A stretch of 64,000 bases of DNA from Tetranychus cinnabarinus (lineage: Eukaryota; Arthropoda; Arachnida; Trombidiformes; Tetranychidae): NCBI GenBank assembly GCA_022266195.1, contig WHVY01000007.1, positions 3,100,001 to 3,164,000 on the forward strand, given 5' to 3'. Numbering within the stretch: position 1 is the first letter of the stretch; each line of letters starts with the position of its first letter. The notes beneath the pieces were generated by a model. It did not search any database. It saw only the letters and a list, made by a program, of their open reading frames with translations, and was not told the DNA's origin. This document shows positions 46,094 through 60,100 of the stretch, piece after piece. Made by a program: the position numbers and the translations under genes.

Positions 46094-49000
46094 TTACCAA
46101 ACGTGGCATTTCTTCTGTGGGTTCATTGGCGTTCCTCTTGGACATTTAAAGCTCTTTGAAAATTCTTCGATGTTGGACATTGGCCCAATAACTCTGTAAT
46201 CAGATAAGTTATACAAAGTTATAAGATTATGTCTATTTGTCTGGAAATTAATATAAAATTTACCTGAATCTAGATGGACTGTGAGATCCTAATGATACAC
46301 GAAGTCGAAGAACTTCTGGGCGATACTTTCCACACCAAACCTGCGAAAATTATTATTAATTAGTAACAGATATTAATTTGAAGTGTAAATATCCATCGCA
46401 AGATACATTTTCCAAGTCCGATTGATTCAATCATATAGGATCGCGGAGTGGATGCGACAGACATTCAATAGAATACTTACATTAGCAGCACTTATCCAGA
46501 ATAATTGGTCTGTTGAATAACTTAAACCGGGTAAGGTTGGTTCTTTGCCATGGTCGAAGACCCATTTTTGATAAGCCTGGATATGACACAAAGAACAATT
46601 GATATAAGTATGAAAAAAATAAGGTTTATTTGAAACATCCAATCAATCTGAAATAATTCTTACCCTGAAAGCTTCCTTAAGACCACCATTGTCAGCAATA
46701 TTTTCTCCTTGAGTGTTAATTCCATTAACTTTCATTCCATTTTCGGGAAGAGTGTAATTACCGTACTGGTCAATAATACATTGAGTACGAGAACGGAATT
46801 TCTGATCAGTAACATGATCCCACCAGTTTTTATTGTTACCATCCTTATCGAATTGTCTACCTCGATCATCAAAACCATGGGTGATTTCATGACCAATAAC
46901 GAATCCAATGGCACCGAAATTCAGATAACTAAAATGATTTAGAATAAGAAAGTTTAATAACTTGATCTTTATGAATTTTAGTGAAAAAAAACTTACTTTG
47001 GTCGATCTTTACTGAAAAATGATCCTTGAAGAATACCTGCAGGGAATTCAATACTATTTTCGAGAGCATTGTAATAAGCATTGACTACAGCAGCTCGAGC
47101 GTGTTTGGTCCATTCTCCTTTAAGATTGGGTTTTCGTAGTTTGTTGAATGCAAAATCAGTTGACCATTTTCGTAGGTTTTGGACATTGGTGAAATAGCTT
47201 CTTTCTACCAATGATAACTATTGAAGTGAGAAATATAAAAAGAAAGAATGTAAACAAGCTATCAATCAAAATATTTGATTCAGCTAGAGTTTCCAGGCTG
47301 AACAAAGAAAGATTAACATAATAACTAATCACACATTATTAAAGATGTGATTGATGTCTAATTAGGGATCAAGAATAAATAAACATCCCAACTGTTAATT
47401 TCCTTGATGACAAAAATTTATGTCAAATTGACAATACTAGGCAAGGTTATTCTGATAAGTGTTTTGCAACAAGTAAATTTGCTCAACTGTCAACCATCGC
47501 AATCATTTGTTTCTCAATATTGATGAAATTGAAAAACAATCAAAACTAATCATCAGTAAATTGTTTTGGAAACGTACATTAGTGTATAGTTCGCCAACTT
47601 TACTGTTGTTCAAAAGCTCGTCAGGATATCCAATGTAAGAAACAATGGCATTGGCCTTTTCTCTTGCTCTTTGAGTGGTATTTGCATCCATCCAATCAAC
47701 TTCATCCAAAATCGTTAAGAACTCCTTGTGAATATAATTAACCATTTCTAGTGCCTAATTGAAATAAAAATAAAAATAAAAACAAAGAAAAAGAAAAAAA
47801 TAGTTAATAAGCATTATAATAAAATTAGGCACCGATTTGTGTTTGAGTGATTAAGTGTCAATGTCTGTGAGTTACATTGTATAAAAAATCATTAAACTAA
47901 CCATATATTTACTGCCTTCTTTAAAGTGATTTTTAACATATAAAGATGATAATGCAACTCCGAGAGATCCAGTCAAGGAGGACATACATTGTTCCCAACG
48001 AGGTTCTTCACGATCTTGTCCAGTTATAACCTTGTTATACTCTTGTGCCAACTCTCTCCATCGTTTACCTAAGGTGGTGTAACATTGAAGTACAATCCTC
48101 CACATCATGTAGTTAGCGACGATCCTAGCAAGCAATACAAAATAACATAGTTAGAGTAAACCAACGAACAGAAAAGTATGGATAAATAATGATAAAAATC
48201 TTAAATGTTTACATTTCCTGCATGTAAAATAAACTTTACTATCCATTATTATCAAGATCTGTCATTGAAAAAGCTTGTTTTGGCCTGACTAATATTAAAT
48301 TCACAATCACAGTTCAACTAGTAGTGATAAGTCATTTCAAAGATATCTTTATTCGGTTCAGGTATTGACAGTAATGTCGATGAATGAACATTTAGTGGAA
48401 TAAACATCGAATCCATAAAATTTTTGATGAATTAGGATTAGAATAGTAAAAGTCATATTGTGAACAAAAGGAATGAATTCCTTGCGATCGCTGATTATTG
48501 CAAATTGGTTAAATGGTTGCATTAGCACAATCATTTATTGATATTGTCTAATTGTCTTTTTGCTCTCATTGATAGTTTCTCAACTTGTTTTAAACAATCT
48601 CAGTCTTGACTCTATCATTCTCTTTATACAACAATTAAAACTACTAAATACAATTCTTTGAGAAGTGAAAACTGGAATAGGTTAATAGTAAGAAAAAAGA
48701 AGGAAAAACGAAAGTCATCAAGTTATTTTCACTCGATACTAAATAATGTCGAGTAAAGCTCCCATTTAAATTATAATGATCTTGATGATTGTTGATCATT
48801 GCTTACCTGCCATCAGTTTCAACAAGAAGTTTGTCCAATTTTTTAAGATATGTTGGAACGTTAACCAAAACAAGTTCATTTGGTGGGATGGGATCATTGA
48901 GAAGGTAATTAAAGAATCGAGACCAATTTACCTGGAAAAGGAGGTAAAGGTGAAAAAGAAAAAAAAAGGTTGAAGGTGAGATACGGAAAAGGTGAACAGA

Positions 49001-52000
49001 CAGTAAAAAGGATGAGCGAGAAAGTAAAAGGATAAAAAGTGAAGATAGAAGAAAGAAGATGACGAAAAAAAAATTGATGATTTACCACAAGTACATTTAA
49101 TGATGTGCTTGTAATTAAATAAAAACTGGATCGACAAGAATTGAAACCTTATACAAGGTTTGATTTTCAGTTAAAATACTAATGAATACTTACGTTTGGA
49201 GCAATTGTCTCAATTTCTTTAACTGTCATCAAATTGTAGAGCAAACTGATATTTCTTCGTTCCTCTCTTGGTATGGAGAACTATCGAGATAGAAAATAAA
49301 ACATACAAATTGAGATAAATTGCAAATGAAGATAACGAATCGACGAAAAGTGTTTTCAGTGTTTAAATGGTTTCTTCTAATAATGACTTTACAAAAAACA
49401 AACATGAAACAAACAGATTTAAGCTTCAGTCCTAACTTATATAAATATCAAAGTTGCATGACTTGACATTAATCAAAGTAAACTGAGTCACATCTTCGAC
49501 AGATCATACGAATTCTACGAGCATTTTCTTTAGGTATACAATGTTGACTAATGAATTGTTTCAGTAGTATTGCAACTAAAGAATCGTAGGTTGATCAAAG
49601 AAATCAAAACTTTGATGCAAATAGCAATAGAATAACTTTTTTTGTTCAGTAACTTACATTGGCCAAAATGGTTTCAAATGCAAGTGCTTCGAGCATATCT
49701 TTTTCTGCCTTTTGACGATCAGCACCCAACATAACTGCAGATTCAACCATCAATTTGTAGTAACCCTGAACTGCAGAGTCGTTGAGACCACGGAGAAGAT
49801 AGCTTCTGTCAGGCATACCGAGAGTTGCTTGATCCAGCTAAAAACAAGAATAAGTTGTTATCAAATAGGACCAAATACAAATATTAGCCTGAAAATTCAT
49901 TTTTTCTGGTCTATCGGTCTATCCTAAACTCCACTTACATCAATTACATGTCGAGTATTATTCCGATAGTCGGTGTTAACCGATAAATCCATCAAAATAT
50001 CATGACTGAAACCAGCTTTCCTAAATTTGATCAAACTATCGAGCCAATTGAAAGATGATGCATTCCATTTATCTTGTTCCAATACAGGCCAACCTCCAAG
50101 CTCATTCAAAGTTTCAAGGACAGGTTCATTACCAACTCTCTCAATTTCAGCTGATGAATAGTAATGTCCAGAAAAAGAAAGAATTAGTAATATGATCATA
50201 AAAACAATTTTACGCAATTATATCCAAACAATGGATGACTTCGAAACAAAAGACATTAAATGTAGCAAGTAGAGTGTTTAACTACCATTTAATCGAAAAA
50301 TGATTGATAAAAGACAATCAATTGTTTCCAGCGCCAAAGAAATGTTAAAATAAAGTATACTTACTCAGATTCATGCATGATTTGTACATGCTTCGAAGCA
50401 TTGTGTAAAATCGAGGCTCATTAGGCTCAGCTTCACTCTCAACCAAAACTTTGATTAAAGATGATTTAGGAAAAAAAATAAAATAAAATGACGTTTAATT
50501 AAAATTTATCAAACACGAGAAAATTACTTTTTGATAAAATGTAAACAGAAAAATCGTTGCACTTGATAAGTTACTTACCTCTTAACTTGTTATTTAAGTC
50601 ATCTTGGATTGCGGAAAAAACTGAAACAGAAGTTCTATCCTCTGGAATAGTATGACGATCAAGCCATCCTCCGCACGCAAATTTGTAGAAATCATCGCAT
50701 GGATCGACGCTATTGTCAACATTTCTTATAATATCAGCAGCTAATGAAGAAAGAAAAATAAAAGTTAAAAATGGCAATTGTCTGCTGATGACCAAAAGTT
50801 TAACTGATAAGGTTGTCAGCAGCAACGTAAGCTTACCCGCGGAAACACATCCTTTTGTTAAACAAACAGTTTGTTGTGATTGTGATTCTTCAAGTGAATT
50901 GTAGATATGGTGATCTTCTGCTCCTATTAATTTATCTGCGGTAGCACTAACACCAAGGCCGTTTACTATATAATACCATTAATCAGCAACAGATAATTGA
51001 CGATAAGGGAAAGGATGATGTAAAGATGGATTTAAAGAAATACAAAGAAAAGATTTACATTAAAAACCGTTAGATAAACAAGTTAATCATAAAATGGTAA
51101 GAATTAAATATTTTTTGTTCGAAAAGACCGGTACTCGTAATGCCAATCACAAAAATGAAAGCCTTGAAAGGGTAACTAATCAATTCTCTATTGAACCAAC
51201 ACAGCAAGCTATTATGGAAAAACTATGGAAATGATGTAACGGTCAGCCATGAGATACATTGCAACTGATTATATGGTAAAAATACATGGCAAATTTGGTT
51301 AAAGATGAATCCTGTTTTCAGTGTTGATTTGTAAAGACATGGCACTCATTTTTTTACTCACACCTTGGAAAATTCCTAAATGATGAACAAAATTGTTGGT
51401 TATTGAATAAGTAAAGCAAATAGACAGGAAAATAACCATTCCTTCAACCCTAATTGGTTTCGATTATGAAATAATGCAAAGGAAAATGGCAACTTGTGTT
51501 AAGCTTTAAGAGGTGATCACAGATTACTATTTGTTATTCAACATCCATACAGTGATTGATTAATTGGATAATTATATATTCACTGGTGATTATTTTAGTG
51601 TCAAACAGTCATCATAGAATCACTGGGAAACTGGTTGAACAAAAAGCGTTTGGTGTTTAGTGGAACAAGCGAAAAGTAAAAAAATTCAACAGAAAGGGAT
51701 TTGAAGGAACGATGTAAAGACACTGTTATGTTGCTGTTTACTGATGGTTCTCTTTTTGGACGGCATTATCGAACAAAGTTATCGGAAGAGGTTACATTAA
51801 ACGGTTTCATGGGCACAAAATTGGTGTTGTCACTGGTGAATAATAGCTTACCTAAATTAGCGTTATATTGGTAGGCAACAAAAGCCAATGCAATGGTTAG
51901 AAAGAGACACATGACTAGCGAGACAATTGCAATTGTGCATAAGCCCCTTTCCATACGAGTCCGACGATTCCACCAAGGAGGGTTTCTATTTATATTGAGC

Positions 52001-53179
52001 CACCAGGAGAGACAAGGAGAGCGAAAGAGTGAGAGAGAAGGAGATGAAATGGGGGAGAAATAAATAAATAAATTAGATTGCCGTTGATAATTAAATTAAC
52101 TGGGAAACACTGATGGTGAGTTACAACAGAATGGGAAGAGAGTTAAAGTCATAAGGTAGTGTAAAAGGAAGAAAGAGAGCAAGAGAAGAATGATTATGTT
52201 ATGGATAAAGGAAAGAAAGAGAAGAAAGACTAAGGGAAAAGAAAGAGAGTAAGAGAGAAAGAGAGAGAGAGAAATGTCCGAATCACGGAGTCATCAGGAA
52301 GCCAATCCGATGATGTTTATAATCATTCTCATAATCTTTTTTGCATCTCTTCCATCATCATTATCATCATAATCCAGTTAGTCTTCCGAACTTGAGGGAT
52401 ACAGATCAATATACCCGCCTCCAAAGCAATCGTCTTACTTTGTTATCTGTCATAACATTACATCTTCATACTGGAAATAGGATTTTAACTTGTGACCTGA
52501 ATACATTGACTATGGACTGGTTTTAGCTCTGTGACTTGATGGCTATTGACCCTTACAAGCCTGGTCTAAGCGGTACTTTTTTTTATCATCTTTATTCCTA
52601 TCATCCACATTAACATCATTTATATCTTCACTCAGATCCAGTTTCAGTTCATTTCAATTCACTTCACTTGATCACCAATTTTAATTTTGGCCTGACTCAT
52701 TGTAAAGAACAGCAAAATTCAAATGTAGATTGAATAAGGTGTGTCATCTTGAACAAAATTGAAATCAAATGCCTTTTGGGTCAAATAGATTGAACAGTGA
52801 AGGGGATAATCTGAACTGGTGTTGATGGACACATATTAATTGATTCATCAACTTTAACACAAATATAACATGAAACGAGAAAAAAACTAAATTATTTTAT
52901 TTCCAACAGAAACTGGCTGCACAGAATGAAAAGAAAGCTTGAAAATCACAAGATGGAGATGAGCGTATGGATTGAACTTGAAAGTTGATCAACTTACCCT
53001 GCCAAATCATAAGAGCAGTTATGTTTAACACAAATATCATCATCATCATCATCATCATCACCAGTACTACAACTGGCAGAAGAAGCTTCAGATGTAACAG
53101 TAAATTTACAGAACGAATCCTTAATGGAAAGAGACGTTAAACCAATAAAGCTGACAGTGTCCTTAGGTGATAAAACCAT
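46094..53179 (-). CDS. neprilysin-like M13 zinc metallopeptidase
   Basis: Sixteen coding exons, all GT-AG and in phase: 52998-53179, 51852-51985, 50837-50965, 50579-50740, 50365-50448, 49939-50150, 49658-49837, 49194-49280, 48807-48931, 47902-48124, 47578-47754, 46997-47217, 46664-46928, 46481-46576, 46264-46340, 46094-46193; 2454 nt, 817 residues. Type II membrane layout: cytoplasmic tail with an Asp-8 run, NPPWWNRRTRMERG, transmembrane segment about 75-97, then the ectodomain beginning TVCLTKGCVSAAADIIRNVD and DPCDDFYKFACGGWL. Catalytic parts: NAYYNALENSIEFPAGILQ; zinc site H652-E653-I-T-H656; E714-N-I-A-D718 supplying the third ligand; C-terminal CHVW, all as in M13 peptidases. These ectoenzymes cleave small peptides N-terminal to hydrophobic residues. 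Part of exons 11-13 is duplicated, inverted, at 39883-40796. Confidence 0.95.
46821..47737. repeat. right arm of a 0.9-kb inverted repeat (partner 39883-40796)
   Basis: Parent arm inside neprilysin (part of exon 11 through part of exon 13). The spacer between the arms is about 6.0 kb and carries XPO5b and the last neprilysin exons. The right-arm sequence is in the functional gene. Confidence 0.92.
51986..52997 (-). other. first neprilysin intron of the 53179 isoform
   Basis: 1.0 kb intron with a GA-rich block at 52005-52275 (gagagaaag runs). No exon seen. Confidence 0.6.
53035..53062 (-). repeat. (GAT)n microsatellite coding for an Asp run
   Basis: About eight GAT codons inside the first neprilysin exon encode consecutive aspartates in the cytoplasmic tail. 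Being a pure codon repeat it is likely to vary in length between individuals. Confidence 0.8.
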
Positions 53180-56100
53180 TGTCAGTTAACAAAGTCATCA
53201 AATTAAACTTTAATCAAAACAAATTTAAATAACAAAGCAACGAAATTACAAAATTCATTTGTCAACGCAAAACAACATGAAAGAGCGCAAAGATAATCAA
53301 GTATACAAGACGCTTGGACCTCGAAAAACTGGTTAAACACAATAAGCACATGAAGCACCAATAAACTGAAGATCAAAATCGAGTTGATAAATGCCAGAAA
53401 ACTGCATGATTAATGGTTACAATAAAGATAACAAAAGCATCAATAGATCAACAATAATCATAATTAACTACGAAACCAAAAAAAAGTAAAGTGAAAGACT
53501 AATAAATTGTACAATTATGAACAGGAAGGAAACGTTGGTTAAAGGTAAAGTTGTTGAACAAGCAACCAAATCAAGGAGATTAATCAATGGATCAACTTTA
53601 TTTGACTAAACATGTAAAACAAAAATGCAGTAAAATTGGTGGATATTTTGCGATTTTATCAATTCAAATAACGTAATAAACATGAACATAGAGAACGTGT
53701 TGAGCTTTACCAAACAAACAAATGAATACAACTGAGAATGGCGATTAAGATGATGATAATTGTGATGATGATTGAAGGGACATCAAAGTATAATATTTTG
53801 TTTCTTGGAGGAAAGTATCACCAAAATGAATTACAACAAAAGACGATCAAAATGACATAAGATTATTATAAAAGGATGATGATTGTGACCAAGGAAAGAA
53901 GGCGAAATTTAATCAAGTTAAAAATAATGATTTTAAATTTGTTCTGGTCAAAGTAATTTATTACTATTTATCCTACTTTTTGGGTCAAATGATGACTTTC
54001 TTTGCTGTCTCTTCCTTCAACATTTGTCTCTCACATACAGGAATTGTGAATGTATTAAAAGGTGATTCAAAATATTGAGGATAAAAGATGATAATGATAA
54101 TTTCATCTTCTTCATGGACTGAGAAAAAAAGATGGAAAACTAATATTAAACGTAAAAAACGCATAAAATTCAATTGATGCGTATTGAGCAAACAAGAGTC
54201 AACATAGTAAAGCAAGGTTTAAATATCTTATTAATTTACTGATGGAAATTATCAATTTTTATAAATATTCATCGTTAAACCGAAATACTTCAATTTATTA
54301 ACAATCAAATTGTTATTACAATTGTTGATTTAATATCCGTTAAGATGAGATTAACCACTATTTTGGCAAAAAATAAAATCCAAAGTAAGAGTTAAAATTG
54401 TGTTGCCATTTTCACGTTCATATTACCTCAATTTACCCGTTCATCTCTTGAATATGATAATGAAAGATTAAGATTCGGATAAAGATCAATTGGATAAAGT
54501 TGGAAACATGAAATTAACTGATTCATAAGGAATCATCAATTGTAACAATCTAAATGTGTAATCGAAATTGTTTGACCACGATTTATTGTTATTAATTGTA
54601 TGAATTGTACCATTAAATCTATTCTTGGAAATCATCAACAATTCATTTCTTGAAAGCAAATTTTCCCTTTTCAATGTTGGTTACATTGTCATGTAATTTT
54701 ATGAATAATACATCAACAACTAATTTCACGTTAACAATTAATTTGCAAAAATTGTTAGCTAATTGTGAAAATAAGAACAAGAATAAAGAAGAGAGATTAA
54801 TTAATAGCAATTAATTGTTGAAACATAAAAGTGTTGAATTCAATTGTTGCAGGTTATTCATCTTAACATGAGATTTAAGATGCAAACAGTTTTAGCAACT
54901 TATCAATCTGAAAATGATTTACCATTTATTAGATTATTAATGAACAATTATGATAACTGAAGGCAAGTTTCAAGGTTGGAAATGTTTTCTTTTTTGTTCA
55001 GCTTCTGTAAAAGTTCTGGTTTATCTGGAAATGTATCAAGTTATCTAATAATTGAAAAGTTGAGTTAACATGATTTGCACCCAAAATTGATCACTTTGAT
55101 GATAAATTGCATATTTTTTTGCTTCTCTCTGCTTACCTTTCAAGGTAAGGGGTAATTGGATTGGAATTGAAAAATGTTGAGTTAAATGTTGAATTACATT
55201 TTTGCTTCTATTAATCAACTTCTATTAATTCAATCAATTCAAATATTTAATGGAATTGAATCGGAAATAAAGCAACGACAAGGAAATAGATTTTGTCAAC
55301 TGTTGATCAACTGTTGATTAGCCTTGCATTTTAACCATTAGACCATTTTGCATTATCGCAGTTCATTAAAAAGATAGACTTTGATATAACTTTGGATACC
55401 AACAAAGTGTCAAAATGTTTAAAATGAATAGAGTTTTTAACCCTTTTTCTCATCAAATAAGCTTTCTATTAAAGTTTACTTTAATTTCCTTCTCATAACT
55501 TTTTTGGCAACGCAGCAAGTGAGAGCAAAAATAACATTTAGATGAGTAAAGATGATGATATTATAATCATCTTTTTCTTTTCATTTCAGATTAAATCATC
55601 TTTTCGATATTCATATTGACATTATTGTCAAGCTTGATTAATTTTATATCAAGTGAACCCATTGAAGGCAACACAAAAGTATTTCAATGTTAATCTGCAA
55701 ATTTGCTTGTAAACAGTTGAGTCGTAAGGATTGTCAAGTAAAGGATTAATTTTAACTGTTCAAGTATTGGCTCATTTTTTCCGTGTTCAACTGATAACAT
55801 TGTTTCATTTGAATCTGGTTCATCAAATTGAAACAATTGCCGATCTGATCATTTCTTTCAATCTTTATTTTGCTGCCAATTTTTGCTGTTATTCATAGAG
55901 ATTCATGGAAAAGGTCATTGATTTCATAAAAATGAAAGTTAACGGACAATTGATTAACCTTTTGGTTTCTCATTGCATCTGCAGTTTAGTTCAACAATAG
56001 GCATTCAATTGATGGAATTAAAAAGATTGCAATTTTTAATGTTAAACACATCAATCAAAGTTTAGACCAATTTTGATGATTCGTTCAGTAAAAGGGTGAA

Positions 56101-57125
56101 ACTTGAACTGTAAACTTGAAACATTTGAATTTAAAAAATTATCGTTTTCTATGGAATCTATTTGGCTAAGCTGTAAAAAAAGACAAAAAGCCATCAAAAA
56201 GTTTACTTTTTTACGCGCAAGAAATTGTGATTTTACATTTCATTTTAACACATTAATAAAGATGATAATGAAATAAAGGTTTGATCTATTCCCTAGTTTA
56301 TCCTCCCAGTTTATGGGAAGGGAAATGAAGATAATTGAGAGACTATTGTGGTTATCATGGCAGGGGGTGATGAAGATGAAGATGATGGGGATGGTTTAGG
56401 TGTTAAAGGTAGATAAACTTGTCAATTCAACATCTTTAGTGAGTTCATTGTTTTTCCTCAAATCTATGGATCATCATTATCAATGTATCATTGATCATTT
56501 ACATTATTTATTATCATCTGACCCAAAATGTATTAAAATCTAAAACTTTGAACCAAATGCTTGTCTTAACTTAGCAATTGACTAACTTGTTGCTTTGATT
56601 AACAAACAAACTGAGCTTGTTGATCATTAGAAACAATATTTGCAAAGGAATCAAATATTGAATTCAATTGGAACGTGAAGCAATTAAGAGATCAGACTTT
56701 CATTCAAAACCATCTTGACTTGAATAAAATTGAAAGCTAAATAATGGATGAAGTTTGATGAAAGTGGCTTTAATCGGGATTAAGCTTCTAAAGAGACACT
56801 AATTGTTAACCAGATTGTTCAACTGAAGCAGCATTTGAGCTTGAATTAAGCAGCCCATATAGCGAACCTCATGATTCAACAGATAAATCAGTTTCAACCT
56901 TGATTCAAAATCAAGATGAACAAGAGCACAACTCTAATTAACCAGGAATATTTAGTCAACAAGAGAAACCTGATCAAATGTTTACTCTCCATCCAAACAA
57001 TGTTAGTCTTTAATTGTAACATAAAGGTATAAAGAGGGAATCACGTCCAAACAATTGTCATAAATGTTTAACTTATCAAATAAAGGATTAATTTAGAGTT
57101 TTGTATTTTATAATTTGCAGCTTAC
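53180..57125. other. neprilysin upstream region / long intron of the alternative isoform
   Basis: AT-rich with scattered GAT runs and no supported exon. The region just above 53179 should contain the promoter of the long-tail isoform; I see no clear TATA or initiator that I would defend. Confidence 0.5.
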
Positions 57126-57166
57126 CTTGACATTGTTGAACTATTTGTAGATTTGATATCAGCCAT
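57126..57166 (-). CDS. alternative first coding exon of the neprilysin gene
   Basis: ATG at 57166 opens MADIKSTNSSTMS and two bases (ag) before a good donor (tcaag|gtaagc). The second coding exon at 51985 needs exactly two bases to complete its first codon, and ag+a gives Arg, joining to NPPWWNRRTRMERG in frame. This would give a 770-residue isoform with a shorter tail lacking the Asp run. It implies a separate upstream promoter and a 5.1 kb intron. The alternative is chance, but phase, donor and context all fit. Confidence 0.6.
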
Positions 57167-60100
57167 TGTTACACACAAAAACACTCACAAATGCACAGAA
57201 AGTAGAGATGAAAATTTTTCCAGTAAAGAATCAAATTGTTGTGAATGAAAGCTTGCAATTAGTTAATCATTACATCAAATGTTGTCCACAATGATTACAA
57301 AAATATAAGACTTTCTTATTGTTCCTGAATGATGAAAATGATGTTACTCTTGTAATTACAGTTAATCAATTGATGTTGCAGCAACTGTTAAGGTCAATCA
57401 AATGCAGTAATCTTTTTCTCAGGTAAACAATCAACTGAGAAGTTAATTATAAACAATGAAACAACACACAATAATCAAAAATATATTTGCAGTTAGAATG
57501 AGCAAAAAAAAGGTTAAATCAGTAAATGATTTCCTTAATTCGGTAAAGAGTATAAATAAAGTAATAACGATTTAGTTTTTGTCTCAATCTCAATCTGTGT
57601 GAAGATTAAACTTGCAATTTATACAATTTAATTGTTAAAATGTAGATGACAGAAGATGAGGAAAAAAATTAGTATTTATTGCAACAAAAAGATGAACAAG
57701 ATGAAGATGATGATGAGAATGAAAGTGTTGCATGAAGAGAGTAAAAAGGTTTGAATTTTTGGGAAGAAACAACAAAAAACTTTTTCTTCTTGTTCGCAAC
57801 TCAACTTTCTTAGTTGTGAAAAAGGTAACTCTGCTCGGGCGCTTTCATAAGAAACATTTATTGCTTAAAAATATCTTCATCTTCATCATCTTTTTCATCC
57901 TCATCTTTTTTATCTTCTTTCTCCACCTTTCTCTTTCTCTCTCTCACTTTAAGTCTCTTTACCTTTCAGTAGACATCCTTTTATTCAGAACCTGTTCATT
58001 GTTGGGATTAATTAACACATCAACTTGTTCATCTTAACAATTTAATTAGTTTCGATGAGAAAATATATTTTAATTTTCAAAATGTTTCTCTTTTTTTCTG
58101 CCTTCAAATCAAATGAACAATTAAATAGTTTAAATTGTTTGCCAGATTTGCTATTGAAATCAATTAAGATGCAAAGTGTATTTAGATTGCAATTTGATAA
58201 CCAGATGACGTTAGTTGCAATCAAATGAACTTTCATCGGAAATTGTTAATCATGATTAAATGGAGTTCATTAAAAGTGTTCAATATCCTTTAAAGTTGAT
58301 TGGACTTTAAAGTGATAACTGAATATCCAATAATCAAATTCAGAATCAGATTAACCTTGACATTGTTTCGCCAACTCTTGGCTTTGTTGTGCTTTCGTTA
58401 AACTTGTCTATCAATTGGGATTAAATTTGGATTTGATGAAATGCTTAAATTAATAACTGAACAATGCGCTTCCTTTTCATTAAGTTTATTAGCCTCTGAA
58501 AGTGTTGGTCAACCTGAGGGTTAATAATCAGCATAATTGTGTAGGTGATGTAATTTGATAATGAAAGTGACTCGATCTCTGAAGGGGAAATCCTTTTCCA
58601 TGGGAATGATGAACTTGATTTGAGACAAAATTTGTTGACTTTTCAACTTGTTACACTTCAACTGTGAACAAATTGAAGGTTTAATCAACTGAGGTTCATT
58701 TTGTTCAACAAAAGATCAATAATGAATCTTAATGTTGTCTTGTAATTTGATGATAATCTGATGATGGTTTTATGATCATTTTAATGATATTGACATCATT
58801 TGAATGTTTAAACTTGAATAGTGTTAATCATTCAACAGTTTTATATTAGCACAAAACAATCGGCAAACACTTTCATTAAAATGATAATAATCATTCATCT
58901 TACGGTCATTATTTTATCGTCAATGATTTTGGATTAATTAAAGTGCTGATGCGAGTGTCACTTTAATTGTTGGTTGCTTTCATTATAATTTTTTTACCTT
59001 TTTGTTAAACCATTCATTTTGAATTTGATCAACAAATATTTGTGTTCAAATCAAAAAATTGTTTAAAGGTTCATTGAGTTCAATCTTAATGAGAAATACA
59101 AATGTGTTCACATCATGATTAGATACTTTTGATTGCATGTTAAATTGTACCTTACAAGGTGAACTTTCTGCTCGGGCTCAGATCAAATCTGTTGCGAGTA
59201 AAAGTTTAAATAAATGAGATAAATTTGGGATAAAAAACGTTTTCTGTTCACAGATCAAACCATCACAAGTCATCATAATTTATTTAGATGGCGACAATTG
59301 AAATTTATCTGGTAATTGGTAATTCCAAGTGTTTATTTATTAATGAAAGTCTATGAGAAAATCTAGAGACAAAACTGGTTCTAAATAAGATTTTTTTGAC
59401 TGGAAAATTTTGAACTTTACTAACAAACATATAAATCAATTGGTCATGAACATTACAATTATCTTATCGAGGTTTACCCAAAAGGGCAACTTTCATCAGT
59501 TTACATGGCCAGTCAGTAGACATGAACTTGAATAATCCTTGAACTGAAAATTGGTGAACTTATGGCTAATTGTCTGGCAACAAATAGACGGATTAAAATT
59601 GAATCAAGCTGGTTAAAATTGAAAGAAAATCAATTATTAAATTATTCTCATTGAATTTTTTAAGTTTGTTCAATAATTTAAAGTTATTTTCCATCAAATC
59701 ACGAATCAATTGCAAGTAATGTGATTAGGTGATGAGTTGCATATAACTAATGGTTAAATTGCTTGATTAAGTAAATAACCATTTGATGAGTCTTATGAAT
59801 CTCTTATCGAACGTTTAAAATTAGATTTCATTTCAGCATTTGGAATTTTCTTCAATTTTCTGCATATAATCAACTAAGTTATTCGAGTCAATATAAACCC
59901 AAATCTACCAAAAATTGAGTAATGATTAGTGAATCAAATGAATCTTGTATGAATTGATAAAGTCCAGCATAAGAGATTAACTCATGTAAATCTGTGTAAG
60001 TTTGATTGATTCATTCAATTTGTCAGGTAAAACAATCGATGCTTCATTTTTGCCTAATTTTTATAAAAAATATGTTTCTGTTCATTTACAGTTTTAGTAG

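Noticed and set aside
57732..58037. 101-codon open frame
   Set aside because: It is a chance run of Phe/Ile/Leu/Ser codons over pyrimidine-rich DNA.
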